A DNA stretch of 25,773 bases from JBKPDV01 sp046728075 (GTDB taxonomy: Bacteria; Acidobacteriota; Thermoanaerobaculia; UBA5066; Gp7-AA6): contig JBKPDV010000234.1 in NCBI GenBank assembly GCA_046728075.1, forward strand, positions 1 to 25,773, in the 5' to 3' direction. The position numbers and the translations under genes were made by a program. The notes beneath the pieces are model-generated. The model had not been told where the DNA came from. It saw only the letters and a program-made list of their open reading frames with translations, and did not search any database. The first letter of the stretch is position 1, and the number at the start of each line of letters is the position of its first letter. Positions 8,451-16,400 of this stretch are shown piece by piece.

Positions 8451-9067
8451 CGGGCGATTCCGGTTTGCCCCGCTTTGACCTTGCTGCCTTGCGTCACCAA
8501 AATCTCAGCCCCGTCGGGAACGAAGAAGTCGACCCGGGAGCCGAACTTGATCATGCCGATGCGCTGTCCGCGCTGGAGGGAGTCGCCCGGGCGCGGCTGA
8601 AAAACAATCCGGCGCGCCAGCGCGCCGGCGATCTGCTTGAAAGTCACGGTCCCGCGGGCGGCACCGATCGTGATTCGATTCTGTTCGTTCTCCAGCGAGG
8701 ACTTTTCCGCAAAGGCGGCCATTTTCTTGCCGGGACTGTAGGCGTAATCGATCAGGCTTCCCGTGACCGGCGATCGGTTGACGTGGCAATTGAAAACCGA
8801 CATGAAAACGGTGACGCGCCGGCCGGCGCCGGCCGGCGCCTCGGAAGCCGGCCCGATCGAGAGCACCGTTCCGTCGGCGGGCGAGACGATCGTCTCCTCC
8901 CCGCCCTCGGGAAACCGTTCCGGGTCACGGAAGAACTGGAGGAAAAAGAGGGTCAGCAATCCAAAGAAGATCGCCAGTATCGGGCGGCCAATGACCGCTG
9001 TGAGAACGGCCGCCGCCGCCGTGGGAAGAAGGAAGGGATAACCCGCCCGAGCGATGGGAACGCTCAG
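8441..9067 (-). CDS. psd: Phosphatidylserine decarboxylase proenzyme, probable CTG start
   Basis: Converts phosphatidylserine to phosphatidylethanolamine at the inner membrane. It is the short, PSD-A-type proenzyme: SVPIARAGYPFLLP, a hydrophobic hairpin, QFFRDPER, SPADGTV, FMSVFNCHVNRSP and the self-cleavage site FGSRVD, where Ser becomes the pyruvoyl cofactor. The first ATG/GTG/TTG codon of the frame is TTG 8959, which would remove the conserved IARAGYPF block and membrane anchor. The frame continues upstream without a stop to CTG 9065-9067, which overlaps the TGA of the preceding gene as CTGA, like the GTGA overlaps elsewhere in this window. With that start the protein is 208 residues, the usual size. 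The product is secure; the CTG start is inference. Confidence 0.9.
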   Translation of the reverse strand: MSVPIARAGYPFLLPTAAAAVLTAVIGRPILAIFFGLLTLFFLQFFRDPERFPEGGEETIVSPADGTVLSIGPASEAPAGAGRRVTVFMSVFNCHVNRSPVTGSLIDYAYSPGKKMAAFAEKSSLENEQNRITIGAARGTVTFKQIAGALARRIVFQPRPGDSLQRGQRIGMIKFGSRVDFFVPDGAEILVTQGSKVKAGQTGIARWT

Positions 9068-9288
9068 TGGATGACCCCGGGTCTGTGTGTTCGCGCGATT
9101 GCCTCCATGCGGTCCTTCAGGAGCAGTTTCTCTTTCTTCAGCCGCTTCTCTTCGAGCTCTTCTTCCTCGGAAAGGCGCGGCTTGATCGCCAGCTCTCGTA
9201 ACCGCTGCTCGTGGTCCTGATGCTCCGCATGGAGGCGATGGTATTCAGAATCGAGATCCGCCAGAGATTCAGTGTTGGGAGTCTCCAT
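9064..9288 (-). CDS. YdcH/DUF465 family small coiled-coil protein
   Basis: A 74-residue, highly charged, probably helical protein: LADLDSEYHRLHAEHQDHEQ followed by RLRELAIKPRLSEEEELEEK and LKKEKLLLKDRMEAI. The DxEYxRLxxEHxxLexrL...LKkxKLxLKDrm layout is that of DUF465 (YdcH-like) proteins, whose role is not established. ATG 9288 is chosen over an upstream in-frame codon because AAAGGAGG lies nine bases before it. It is the first gene of an operon with psd and pssA; its TGA overlaps the proposed CTG start of psd, so its translation probably drives that of psd. Confidence 0.85.
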   Translation of the reverse strand: METPNTESLADLDSEYHRLHAEHQDHEQRLRELAIKPRLSEEEELEEKRLKKEKLLLKDRMEAIARTHRPGVIH

Positions 9289-9348
9289 CGGTTCGAACCT
9301 CCTTTTCGTATTGGGGAACAAAGAGGCGGAGGGCGAGATCACCCGTTG

Positions 9349-9378
9349 AGTCTAGACCCGGCAGGCAGAAGCTTTCAA
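9349..9378 (-). promoter_or_regulatory. Sigma-70-type promoter of the DUF465-psd-pssA operon
   Basis: On the minus strand, -35 TTGAAA (9373-9378) is followed after 18 bases by -10 TAGACT (9349-9354). This is the best two-box promoter in the window. The predicted start site would give a leader of roughly 55 bases holding the AAAGGAGG ribosome binding site of the DUF465 gene. The rest of the 9289-9441 gap shows nothing further. Confidence 0.6.
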
Positions 9379-9441
9379 CAGCCGTGAAAACACAAAAGAA
9401 GAGCGGGAAGCGGCGACCCGGGATGCTCCACTTTCTCGTTT

Positions 9442-9921
9442 TTACGTCGCCAGCGGCAGCACCAGCGCCAGCGCGTCTTCTCCGTCCTGATAATAGGCCT
9501 TCCGCCGATAGGCTTCCCGGAATCCGTGGTTTGCGTAGAACTGCCGCGCCGGGGCGTTGGAAAACCTCACTTCGAGGGTCACCGCCGTTGCGCCGACCGC
9601 GCGGGCGCGGCCCAGAGCGTCTTCCAGCAATAAGTTTCCCCAGCCGAGGCGGCGAAGCGTCTCGTCGGTCGCGATCTTGTTGATGTGGAACTCCTCGTAG
9701 AGCGACACGGCGAAAAGGTAGCCGCCGACGCGCGGCCGGGCGCCGGGCAGACCGGCGAGCACCCGGGCATAGCGGTAAGGCTCCACCAATTCACTCTCGA
9801 AGAACTCCCGCTTCCAGGGGACGATGAAGGACTTCTGCTCGATGCGGGCGATCTCGTCCAGATCTTCCAGCCGGGCGGGGACGATGCGATAAGGCTCGGG
9901 GCCGGGCTCACGGAGCGCCAC
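9442..9921 (-). CDS. rimI: Ribosomal protein S18 alanine N-acetyltransferase
   Basis: GNAT-family acetyltransferase of 159 residues, of the RimI group that acetylates the N-terminal alanine of ribosomal protein S18. Diagnostic parts are PARLEDLDEIARIEQKSFIVPW (the family has SFxxPW), the acetyl-CoA binding motif ETLRRLGWGNLLLEDAL, TLEVRFSNAPARQFYANHGF and YYQDGEDALALVLPL at the C-terminus. It starts at GTG 9921, overlapping the end of tsaB by 14 bases. The tsaB-rimI pairing is common in bacteria and supports the assignment over a generic acetyltransferase. The loop residue pattern RxxGxG/A is slightly altered (RRLGWG), which is within the usual range. Confidence 0.92.
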   Translation of the reverse strand: MALREPGPEPYRIVPARLEDLDEIARIEQKSFIVPWKREFFESELVEPYRYARVLAGLPGARPRVGGYLFAVSLYEEFHINKIATDETLRRLGWGNLLLEDALGRARAVGATAVTLEVRFSNAPARQFYANHGFREAYRRKAYYQDGEDALALVLPLAT

Positions 9922-10540
9922 GTTTTTCCTCCGCCGCGCTGGCGCGCGTGTAAAGGGCCCTCGGATCGGAAGGCTCGCGCGGAGCTCTCGCGACCGCCCG
10001 TGCCATCGCTCGCGCGGGAGATTCGCGAAGCCGGCCGGGCAGGCCGAGCAAATCCTCCGGGAGACTCACCGCGAAAGGGACCGTGGCCAGCCGCGCGGCC
10101 GCCTGGGCCAGAGACAGTCGCTGTGCAGCCGAGATCGGCTGTGCTCTCTCCTCTCCAATGGAGAAAACCTGCACCAGAACCTCGCCCCGGCCGGCGTCGA
10201 GCGCCGTCAGGACCTGCGCGATTCCAGGAGCGCGCGCGGAATCGGCGATGGCTTCGAGGGTCGGCACGGGCTCGACAGGAATCCCGAGGGCTCTTCCCAG
10301 GCCCCAGGCTGTTGCCAGACCCACGCGCGTTCCGGTGAAGGAGCCCGGGCCCGAGCACGCCGCGATGCGCCTGCACGAGGACAACTCGGTTCCCGCGGCC
10401 TCCAGGACGCGACCGATCGCGGCGAGCAACTCTTCCGAGGCGCGCCGATCCAGCGGAAGCCGCTCTTCCCAATCGCCCCGCTCCGTCGCAACAGCGACGG
10501 CCGGCAACGGACTCGCGGTATCCAAGGCAAGAACGTTCAT
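9908..10540 (-). CDS. tsaB: tRNA threonylcarbamoyladenosine biosynthesis protein TsaB
   Basis: TsaB is the non-catalytic partner of TsaD in the complex that makes N6-threonylcarbamoyladenosine at A37 of ANN-decoding tRNAs. The N-terminus MNVLALDTASPLPAVAVA, the ASEELLAAIGRVLEAAG segment and the family-defining CSGPGSFTGTRVGLATAWGL are all clear, with the ASKH-type fold expected. ATG 10540 fits the family N-terminus; an in-frame GTG four codons upstream would add only VFDA. Length is 210 residues, normal for TsaB. No Shine-Dalgarno sequence is visible. It diverges from mutS with a 51-base gap and overlaps rimI downstream. Confidence 0.93.
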   Translation of the reverse strand: MNVLALDTASPLPAVAVATERGDWEERLPLDRRASEELLAAIGRVLEAAGTELSSCRRIAACSGPGSFTGTRVGLATAWGLGRALGIPVEPVPTLEAIADSARAPGIAQVLTALDAGRGEVLVQVFSIGEERAQPISAAQRLSLAQAAARLATVPFAVSLPEDLLGLPGRLRESPARAMARAVARAPREPSDPRALYTRASAAEEKRGAP

Positions 10541-10575
10541 CGCGTCAAACACACCGGCGCCATGAGGCGTTTGGT

Positions 10576-10582
10576 TATGCTA
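10576..10582. promoter_or_regulatory. Candidate shared -10 region of mutS and tsaB
   Basis: In the 51-base divergent gap, TATGCT (10576-10581) reads as a -10 box toward mutS, ten bases before GTG 10592, and the same bases read on the minus strand (10577-10582) give TAGCAT toward tsaB. The surrounding GCTAGC is palindromic. Neither side has a convincing -35. Offered as a weak call. Confidence 0.35.
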
Positions 10583-10591
10583 GCACCTGCC

Positions 10592-13156
10592 GTGAGCAGC
10601 GTTCCTCCGCGCGACACACCGATGCTCCGCCAGTATTTCGAGATGAAGCGGCGTGTGCCGGACGCCATCTTGTTCTACCGGATGGGGGATTTTTACGAGA
10701 TGTTCTTCGAGGACGCGAAAGAGGCCGCCCCCGTATTGGGGATCGCCCTGACGTCCCGGCACAAAGACTCGGACATCGAAGCTCCCATGTGCGGAGTGCC
10801 GTACCACGCCGCCGACAATTACATCGCCAAGCTGATTGCCTCCGGAAGAAAGGTCGCCATCTGCGATCAGATGGAGGACGCTCGGGCGGCCCGCGGCCTC
10901 GTCCGCAGGGACATTACCCGAATCGTCACGCCCGGCACCGTTCTGGATCCCGACTCGCTCGTGCCCGGCGCCCCTTCTTATCTGGCGGTTCTCCTCCCCG
11001 CCGCACCCGATTGGGAAGTGGCTTTTCTGGACCTCTCGACAGGTCAGTTCCATGCCGGCATCGTCGGACCTTCGCGCCTGTCGGACGTCTGTGCGCTCTT
11101 TCGTCCGCGCGAGATTCTTCTTCCCGAGGGCACCCAACCGCCGGCGGGAACGGCGGGCGCGGCCTCGAGCCGGCGTCCCCTTTCCTGGTTCGAGGGACTC
11201 GGCCGCGAGCAGGCGGGAAGCCTCGCGGCACCCGCCTCCGGGTCTTTGGCCGCGGCCGCCGCCTGCGCGTACGTGTCCGAAATGCGGCCCAACGCCGTCG
11301 GACACGTAGGCTCACCCGAGCCCCTCCGGTTTGGCGAACGGATGGGATTGGATGCCGGCGCGATTGCAACCCTCGAGCTTTTCGAATCCTCGGACGGATC
11401 CGACGAGCGCAGCCTCTGCCGACTTCTCGACAGGACTCGGACTCCGATGGGCTCGCGGGCCCTTCGCGATGCCTTGTCTCGTCCCTCGACCGATCCGGTG
11501 GAGTTGGAGGACCGTTGGGGGGCGCTCGAGGAGCTCGTCCAGAAGGCAGAAGCCCGCGACGGTCTCCAGAGAGCGCTCGACGCGGTCGGGGACCTCGAAC
11601 GCCGCTTCGCCCGTATTTCCGTGCGGACCGCCGGGCCGCGGGACGTGGCCGCCTGGGCGGACGGGCTCGCCGCGCTGCCTGCGATCCGGCAGGCCGGCGC
11701 GCTGCTTCGCTCGCCGCGTCTTCGCCTCCTCCTGGACGGCATGCCGGATGTGTCAGACCTGGTTCGCCGCGTGCGCGAAACGCTTTCTCCAGAGCCCCCG
11801 ATCCTGGCTTCGGCAGGAGGCGCGATTCGCGACGGAGCGGATCGTGAGCTCGACGAGCTGAGAAGCCTGCGGAGGGATGCCCAGAGCGCTCTGATGGCCA
11901 TCGAGGCCGAGGAGCGCCGGCGCTCCGGGATCGCGAACCTGCGCGTTCGCTACAACCGCGTCTTCGGATATTCGCTCGAGGTCGGCCATGCGCACCGGGA
12001 CCGCGTGCCGGCCGATTGGATCCGACGCCAGTCGCTCGCCAACGCCGAGCGCTTCGTGACGCCCGCCTTGAAGGAGCTCGAAGAAAAGATCCTCGGAGCG
12101 GAAGAACGGATCACCGCGATCGAAGAACGGCTCTACGCCGATCTGCTCGCCGACTTGTCGCGTTCGGCCGAGCGCGTCGGCAAGACGGCGTCCGCGCTGG
12201 CCGCGCTCGACCTGATCGCGAGCTTCGGCCAGATCGCCGCGTCCGGCCGGTGGACTCGCCCGAAGCTTTCCTCCGAGTCGCGGCTCCGTCTGACGGAGTG
12301 CCGGCATCCGCTGGTGGAAGCTCTTCGCCGGGAGGAGCCGTTCGTCCCGAACGACTGCGATCTTTCCCGCCAACGCCGGATCCTGCTCGTCACGGGACCC
12401 AACATGGGGGGCAAATCCACTTACCTCCGGCAGGTCGCGACGGCGGTGCTGCTGGCTCAGGCCGGTTCCTTCGTGCCGGCGGAGGCGATGGAGCTCTCGA
12501 TCGTCGATCGCATCTTCACGCGCGTCGGGGCAGCGGATCACCTCTCTCGCGGAGAATCGACTTTCATGGTCGAGATGCTGGAGGCCGCGGCGATCCTCCG
12601 CGAGGCGACGCCGCGCAGCCTCGTCATCCTCGACGAGGTGGGGAGGGGGACTTCGACGTTCGACGGGCTGTCCATCGCGTGGGCGATCGTCGAGTACCTC
12701 CACGACACACCCGAGAAGGAGGCCCTCGTCCTTTTCGCGACTCACTACCATGAGCTGACGGAAATCGCGCTGGTTCGGTCCGCGGTCGCCAACGCGACGA
12801 TGGCGGTGCGGGAGATCGAGGGCCGCGTCGTGTTTCTCCGGAAGGTCATCCCGGGGGCGGCCGACCGCAGCTACGGGATCCAGGTCGCCGAGCTGGCCGG
12901 GCTGCCCGAAGCGCTCACCGGCCGGGCGCGGGAGATCCTCGGGAATCTGGAGAAGCAGGAGCTCGACGTGCGGGGCGCGCCGGTGCTCGCGCGCCATCAG
13001 GGAGAGAGCGCGGGCGAGGGGCAACTTCTGCTCTTCTCCGCCTCGGAAGAGCTCGTCCTGGACAAGCTGCGCGAGGTCGACGTCGACAACCTGACTCCGA
13101 TCGCGGCGCTCTCTCTGCTCGCCTCCTTCCAGAACAAGCTCAAGAACCCTTCGTGA
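10592..13156 (+). CDS. mutS: DNA mismatch repair ATPase MutS
   Basis: Recognises mismatches and short loops and starts mismatch repair. The 854-residue protein is full length. The mismatch-reading Phe-X-Glu motif is in YRMGDFYEMF (Phe34-Tyr35-Glu36). The connector and clamp regions follow, then the ATPase: Walker A GPNMGGKSTYLRQVA (about 602-616), the signature region with SRGESTFMVEMLEAAAIL, Walker B VILDEVGRGTSTFDGLSIAW (catalytic Glu about 682) and the switch histidine in FATHYHEL. The C-terminus ends ASFQNKLKNP. GTG 10592 is chosen because family members begin only about 10-15 residues before TPMxxQY; ATG 10562 would add an unrelated stretch lying over the presumed promoter. It is followed seven bases later by nagZ. 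It is MutS1, not MutS2 (no Smr domain). Confidence 0.97.
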   Translation: MSSVPPRDTPMLRQYFEMKRRVPDAILFYRMGDFYEMFFEDAKEAAPVLGIALTSRHKDSDIEAPMCGVPYHAADNYIAKLIASGRKVAICDQMEDARAARGLVRRDITRIVTPGTVLDPDSLVPGAPSYLAVLLPAAPDWEVAFLDLSTGQFHAGIVGPSRLSDVCALFRPREILLPEGTQPPAGTAGAASSRRPLSWFEGLGREQAGSLAAPASGSLAAAAACAYVSEMRPNAVGHVGSPEPLRFGERMGLDAGAIATLELFESSDGSDERSLCRLLDRTRTPMGSRALRDALSRPSTDPVELEDRWGALEELVQKAEARDGLQRALDAVGDLERRFARISVRTAGPRDVAAWADGLAALPAIRQAGALLRSPRLRLLLDGMPDVSDLVRRVRETLSPEPPILASAGGAIRDGADRELDELRSLRRDAQSALMAIEAEERRRSGIANLRVRYNRVFGYSLEVGHAHRDRVPADWIRRQSLANAERFVTPALKELEEKILGAEERITAIEERLYADLLADLSRSAERVGKTASALAALDLIASFGQIAASGRWTRPKLSSESRLRLTECRHPLVEALRREEPFVPNDCDLSRQRRILLVTGPNMGGKSTYLRQVATAVLLAQAGSFVPAEAMELSIVDRIFTRVGAADHLSRGESTFMVEMLEAAAILREATPRSLVILDEVGRGTSTFDGLSIAWAIVEYLHDTPEKEALVLFATHYHELTEIALVRSAVANATMAVREIEGRVVFLRKVIPGAADRSYGIQVAELAGLPEALTGRAREILGNLEKQELDVRGAPVLARHQGESAGEGQLLLFSASEELVLDKLREVDVDNLTPIAALSLLASFQNKLKNPS

Positions 13157-13163
13157 GGGGCTC

Positions 13164-14180
13164 ATGAGCTCCCCGCTCTTCGGCGTCGGGATCGCGGGGC
13201 CGGCATTGCTTCCCGAAGAACGAGACCTCCTCGAGCGCGACCCGCCTCGGGCCGTCATCCTCTTTCGTCGAAATGTCGAGAGCGCCGATCAGATTCGCGA
13301 TCTGACGGAAGTGATCCACCGATTGCCCGGCAGCCCTCTCCTCTGCCTCGACCAGGAGGGCGGCCCCGTCGATCGCCTGCGCGACATTCTGAGCCCGTCG
13401 ATCTCGTTTCGAGACGCGGCCCGGCTCGGATTGGCTCGCCAGGCCGGCGAGCTCCAGGGCGAGGCGTGTGCCCGCCTCGGATTCGACGTGGATCTCGCCC
13501 CCGTCCTCGATCGGCTTCTCCCGGGTGCTTCGGAACGTGTGCTGAAAGATCGATGCGCCTCCGCCGATCCGGTCGAGATCGCGAGCGCCGCAGCCGACTT
13601 CCTGCGCGGTCTCGCGGCGCGGGGCGTCGGAGGCTGTGTCAAGCATTTTCCCGGCCTCGGCCGCGCCGATCTCGACACGCACAAGGATCTGCCGCTCATC
13701 CCGAACGATCCTGCGGAGGAGCAACGCGACCTCGCGCCCTTCCGCGCGACGATGGAGGAGGCCGGAGCGGTCATGGTCTCGCACGCGGCGATGTCACAGG
13801 GAAGGCCGGCTTCTCTTTCTTCCGAAATCGCCACCGTCCTTCTCCGCAGAACCCTCGGCTTCACCGGAGCGGTCTTCTCCGACGATCTCGAGATGGGGGC
13901 TCTCTCGGCCTTCGGCGACCTGCCCGAACGCTGCGCTCAGGCCTCCCGGGCCGGCTGCGACCTTCTCTTCGTCTGCAGCCGGATCGGGGTCTACCCGGAT
14001 TGCGTCGCCGCGGTGGAGAAAGAAGTTCCGCTCGAGCGTCGCGAGAAGGCGGGCGCCCGTCTCGACGCGTACGCCCACCACCTGCGAGACCTCCGCTCGG
14101 CCGCGAAATTCGCCGAGCGGCCGCTCGCGGCGCTTGTCGCCGACATCCGTGGGCTCAAGGAACGGGCGGCAGAAGTCTGA
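13164..14180 (+). CDS. nagZ: Beta-N-acetylhexosaminidase, glycoside hydrolase family 3
   Basis: GH3 N-acetylglucosaminidase of 338 residues, of the NagZ type that removes GlcNAc from anhydromuropeptides in peptidoglycan recycling. Visible family features are the substrate-contact segment CLDQEGGPVDRLRD, GFDVDLAPVLDRL, the block GGCVKHFPGLGRADLDTHKD containing KHFPG and the catalytic Asp-His (DTH) dyad, and the nucleophile in FSDDLEMGAL. There is no signal peptide, so it should be cytoplasmic. ATG 13164 has GAGGGG a few bases upstream, inside the 7-base gap after mutS, so it is cotranscribed with mutS. It converges on ssb; a small hairpin and a word tract lie between them. The exact substrate is inferred from the family. 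Confidence 0.9.
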   Translation: MSSPLFGVGIAGPALLPEERDLLERDPPRAVILFRRNVESADQIRDLTEVIHRLPGSPLLCLDQEGGPVDRLRDILSPSISFRDAARLGLARQAGELQGEACARLGFDVDLAPVLDRLLPGASERVLKDRCASADPVEIASAAADFLRGLAARGVGGCVKHFPGLGRADLDTHKDLPLIPNDPAEEQRDLAPFRATMEEAGAVMVSHAAMSQGRPASLSSEIATVLLRRTLGFTGAVFSDDLEMGALSAFGDLPERCAQASRAGCDLLFVCSRIGVYPDCVAAVEKEVPLERREKAGARLDAYAHHLRDLRSAAKFAERPLAALVADIRGLKERAAEV

Positions 14181-14190
14181 TGAAGACTTC
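14172..14190. terminator. Short hairpin at the nagZ stop codon
   Basis: GAAGTCT, a 5-base loop, then AGACTTC: a perfect 7-base stem that spans the nagZ stop codon TGA (14178-14180). No U-tract follows, so termination strength is doubtful. Confidence 0.35.
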
Positions 14191-14217
14191 CTGCGTACTT
14201 CCGTTCCTGTCGCCTCT

Positions 14218-14251
14218 CCTGTCGACTGTCGACTGTCAGCTGTCGACTTTC
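14218..14251. repeat. 7-base word tract (GTCGACT family) at the nagZ-ssb junction
   Basis: Four words in strict 7-base phase from 14221: GTCGACT, GTCGACT, GTCAGCT, GTCGACT, then TT. The last bases reach the ssb stop codon (TGA on the minus strand, 14250-14252). Thirty consecutive bases recur identically at 17877-17906. The copy at 16832-16862 is the same family in the opposite orientation. It fills a convergent junction. Confidence 0.85.
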
Positions 14252-14684
14252 AAAACGGCACGTCGTCGTCGTACGCCGGAGCTTCCGCGACTTCGCTGAC
14301 TTCCCGCGGCGCGGTGCCCGTGCCGGCGGCGGCGCCGGGAGCCCGGGAAGCGTCACGGGGCGAAAGCATCACGACGTTGTTCGCCTTGACCTCCGTCTTG
14401 TAGCGCTTCTGGCCGTTCTGGTCCTCCCAACTTCGCGTCTGCAGGCTTCCCTCGACGTAGACCATCTTCCCCTTGTGCAGGTATTCGCCGCAGATCTGAG
14501 CGAGCTTCTCCCAGGCGACCACGTCGTGCCACTCGGTCTTCTCCTGGCGCGCTCCGGAGCTGTCCTTCCAGTTCGTCGTCGTGGCCACGGAAAATCGCGC
14601 GAGCGAAGTCCCCTGCGGTGTCGTTCGAATCTCCGGGTCTTTCCCGAGGTTGCCGATCAGGATCACCTTGTTGACGCTGGCCAT
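14250..14684 (-). CDS. ssb: Single-stranded DNA-binding protein
   Basis: Coats single-stranded DNA in replication and repair and recruits partners through its C-terminal tip. The 144-residue protein has the OB fold with SVNKVILIGNLGKDPEIRTT, RFSVATTTNWKD, EWHDVVAWEKLAQICGEYL and KGKMVYVEGSLQTRSWED, a disordered Gly/Ala/Pro-rich tail, and the acidic partner-binding tip DDDVPF. ATG 14684 has a strong AAAGGAGG eight bases upstream, one of the few clear ribosome binding sites in the window. The gene is not in the usual rpsF-ssb-rpsR operon; it stands alone, divergent from murJ and convergent with nagZ. Its stop codon touches the GTCGACT word tract. Confidence 0.96.
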   Translation of the reverse strand: MASVNKVILIGNLGKDPEIRTTPQGTSLARFSVATTTNWKDSSGARQEKTEWHDVVAWEKLAQICGEYLHKGKMVYVEGSLQTRSWEDQNGQKRYKTEVKANNVVMLSPRDASRAPGAAAGTGTAPREVSEVAEAPAYDDDVPF

Positions 14685-14732
14685 GTGTTCTGCCTCCTTT
14701 CAGGTAATGCGAAGACTAATCCATACGGCCAC

Positions 14733-14747
14733 GGACAATTGATGTCC
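14733..14747. promoter_or_regulatory. Inverted repeat in the ssb-murJ divergent region
   Basis: GGACA, five bases, TGTCC in the 101-base gap between the two start codons. It could be an operator or chance; no LexA-type site was recognised. The gap also holds the ssb ribosome binding site and TAGAAT at 14769-14774, 11 bases before murJ. Confidence 0.25.
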
Positions 14748-14768
14748 CTGCGGAATCGAGGGCCTCGG

Positions 14769-14774
14769 TAGAAT
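14769..14774 (+). promoter_or_regulatory. Candidate -10 box of murJ
   Basis: TAGAAT lies 11 bases before the murJ ATG, which has no Shine-Dalgarno sequence. A transcript from here would be leaderless or nearly so. No good -35 is seen. Confidence 0.4.
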
Positions 14775-14785
14775 CTGCCCGCCCC

Positions 14786-16366
14786 ATGTCTGCAAACCCA
14801 CCCGAGGACTCCCGCGGAAGGCTGGTTCGCTCGGCTTCGGCGATCACCCCTCTCACCCTCGTCTCGCGCATCACGGGATACCTCCGCGAGAAAGTCGTTG
14901 CCACGCTGTTCGGGGCGAGCGCCCGGACCGACGCGTTCATTGTCGCCTGGCGTATCCCCAACATGCTGCGGGAAATCGTCGGAGAGGGCGCGATGTCCTC
15001 CGCGTTCATCCCCGTCTACGCGGACGTGACACAGCGACGCAGTGACGAGGAGGCCCGGGCGTTCGTCGGGCGCGCGATCGGCACCTTCGCGTTCCTTCTG
15101 GCTTCCCTCACCGTGGCCGGCATCCTTCTTTCTCCGGTTCTCGTGGATCTGCTCGCTCATGACTTCCGTTCGCGGCCCTGGCAATTCGCGCTGACCGTCT
15201 CGCTCAACCGCTGGATCTTTCCCTACATCTTTCTCGTATCTCTCGCGGCCCTTTTCCAGGGGGTCTTGAACGCCCGACACCGTTTCGCCGTTCCCGCGGC
15301 CGCTCCCATCTTCATGAACGTCGGCTTCATCGCGGCCACTCTGGTCCTGGCTCCGCGACTGGCCGAGCCCGCGTACGCGCTCGCGGCCGGCGTCCTCGTC
15401 GGCGGCGTCCTGCAGCTGGCCGTCCAGTGGCCGCAGCTGGCGCGGCTGAAGGCGGTTGGCCGGCCCGCGCTGGGATGGCGCGATCCGGCCGTGCGCTCGG
15501 TCCTGATCCTGATGGCGCCGCGGCTCTTCGCCTACGGAATCAATACGATCAACCTGACCTTCGCGACCCGATTCGCGACGGAGCTGGGCACGTCCAACGT
15601 CTCGCGCCTCTACTTCGCCAACCGACTGAAGGAGCTCGTGCTCGGAGGCTTCGCCGTCGCGCTCGCGACAGCGATCCTTCCGCTCCTCTCGCGCCAGGCG
15701 CTGGCGGCGAACCGGGACGAGTTCAAATCGACGCTGGCCTTCGCTCTGAGACTGATCGCCTTCGTCACGCTGCCCGCCACGGTCGGGCTGATCGTCTTGC
15801 GATTCCCGATTCTGCGGGTCCTGCTGCAGGGGGGCGCCTTTCGGGCCGACGACACGCGCGCGACCGCCGATGTGCTCGCGACCTTCGCGCTCGGCCTTTT
15901 CTTCTTCGCCGTGGTCCGCGTCGTCGTCCCGGCGTTTTACGCGCTCAAAGAGACCCGGCTGCCGGTGCTGGCGGCTTTTGCCGACTGCGCGGTCTTCATC
16001 GCGAGCTGCTTCGCCCTGACTCCACGCCTGGCTCTTCCGGGAATCGGTCTCGCGGCATCCATCGCCGCGGCTGTCAACGTCGGTATCCTGATCGCCGCGC
16101 TCCGGCGACGGGAGGGACGTCTCCACGGGCGCGAGATCCTGGGTTCCGTCGGCCGCGCGGCAGCCGCCGCGCTCGTGATGGGACTCGCGCTCTTTTTTCT
16201 GCTCCGCCTCGCCGATCCGACGACGATGAGGGCGGGGCCCGGCGCCGCGATGCTCGCGGCGCTGATCCTGGCAGGGGCGGCGATCTTCTGGATCGTGGCT
16301 CACCTGCTGGGAGCGCCAGAGCCTTCCGAGCTGCGCCGCATCGCATCGAGGAAAACAAACCCATGA
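14786..16366 (+). CDS. murJ: Lipid II flippase MurJ
   Basis: Polytopic membrane protein of the MVF/MOP superfamily that flips lipid II across the inner membrane for peptidoglycan synthesis. The 526-residue sequence begins with the hallmark SASAITPLTLVSRITGYLRE and KVVATLFGASARTDAFIVAW, then RIPNMLREIVGEGAMSSAFI and PVYADVTQRR, which match MurJ closely, and continues as about 14 hydrophobic helices. Conserved arginines sit in SRITGYLRE and RIPNMLRE. The C-terminus LGAPEPSELRRIASRKTNP is typical of the family. ATG 14786 gives a standard N-terminus. It diverges from ssb and is followed 34 bases later by dtd. Confidence 0.95.
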   Translation: MSANPPEDSRGRLVRSASAITPLTLVSRITGYLREKVVATLFGASARTDAFIVAWRIPNMLREIVGEGAMSSAFIPVYADVTQRRSDEEARAFVGRAIGTFAFLLASLTVAGILLSPVLVDLLAHDFRSRPWQFALTVSLNRWIFPYIFLVSLAALFQGVLNARHRFAVPAAAPIFMNVGFIAATLVLAPRLAEPAYALAAGVLVGGVLQLAVQWPQLARLKAVGRPALGWRDPAVRSVLILMAPRLFAYGINTINLTFATRFATELGTSNVSRLYFANRLKELVLGGFAVALATAILPLLSRQALAANRDEFKSTLAFALRLIAFVTLPATVGLIVLRFPILRVLLQGGAFRADDTRATADVLATFALGLFFFAVVRVVVPAFYALKETRLPVLAAFADCAVFIASCFALTPRLALPGIGLAASIAAAVNVGILIAALRRREGRLHGREILGSVGRAAAAALVMGLALFFLLRLADPTTMRAGPGAAMLAALILAGAAIFWIVAHLLGAPEPSELRRIASRKTNP

Positions 16367-16376
16367 CTTGCTCTGC

Positions 16377-16397
16377 ACGCCTCACGTCTGACGCCCG
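16377..16397. repeat. Short 7-base word tract (ACGCCTC family) before dtd
   Basis: Three words in 7-base phase: ACGCCTC, ACGTCTG, ACGCCCG, filling most of the 34-base murJ-dtd gap and ending four bases before the dtd ATG, where a ribosome binding site would normally be. Short, so chance is not excluded, but phase and position match the other tracts. Confidence 0.55.
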
Positions 16398-16400
16398 GCT

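Noticed and set aside
8441..8959. psd as an N-terminally truncated pseudogene starting at TTG 8959
   Set aside because: The conserved N-terminal block is intact just upstream in the same frame, so a non-standard start explains it better than decay.
9343..9441. Rho-independent terminator after rimI
   Set aside because: Only a weak imperfect stem could be drawn and no U-tract follows in the right place.
10562..10591. mutS start at ATG 10562
   Set aside because: The extra residues are not like MutS and would place the start on top of the probable promoter; GTG 10592 fits the family length.
14218..14251. CRISPR array or phage attachment site in the word tracts
   Set aside because: The units are 7 bases with no spacers, there is no cas gene, and no integrase or tRNA is near.
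14685..14785. LexA-type SOS box upstream of ssb
   Set aside because: The GGACA-N5-TGTCC repeat does not match the LexA consensuses I know and its spacing is wrong for them.
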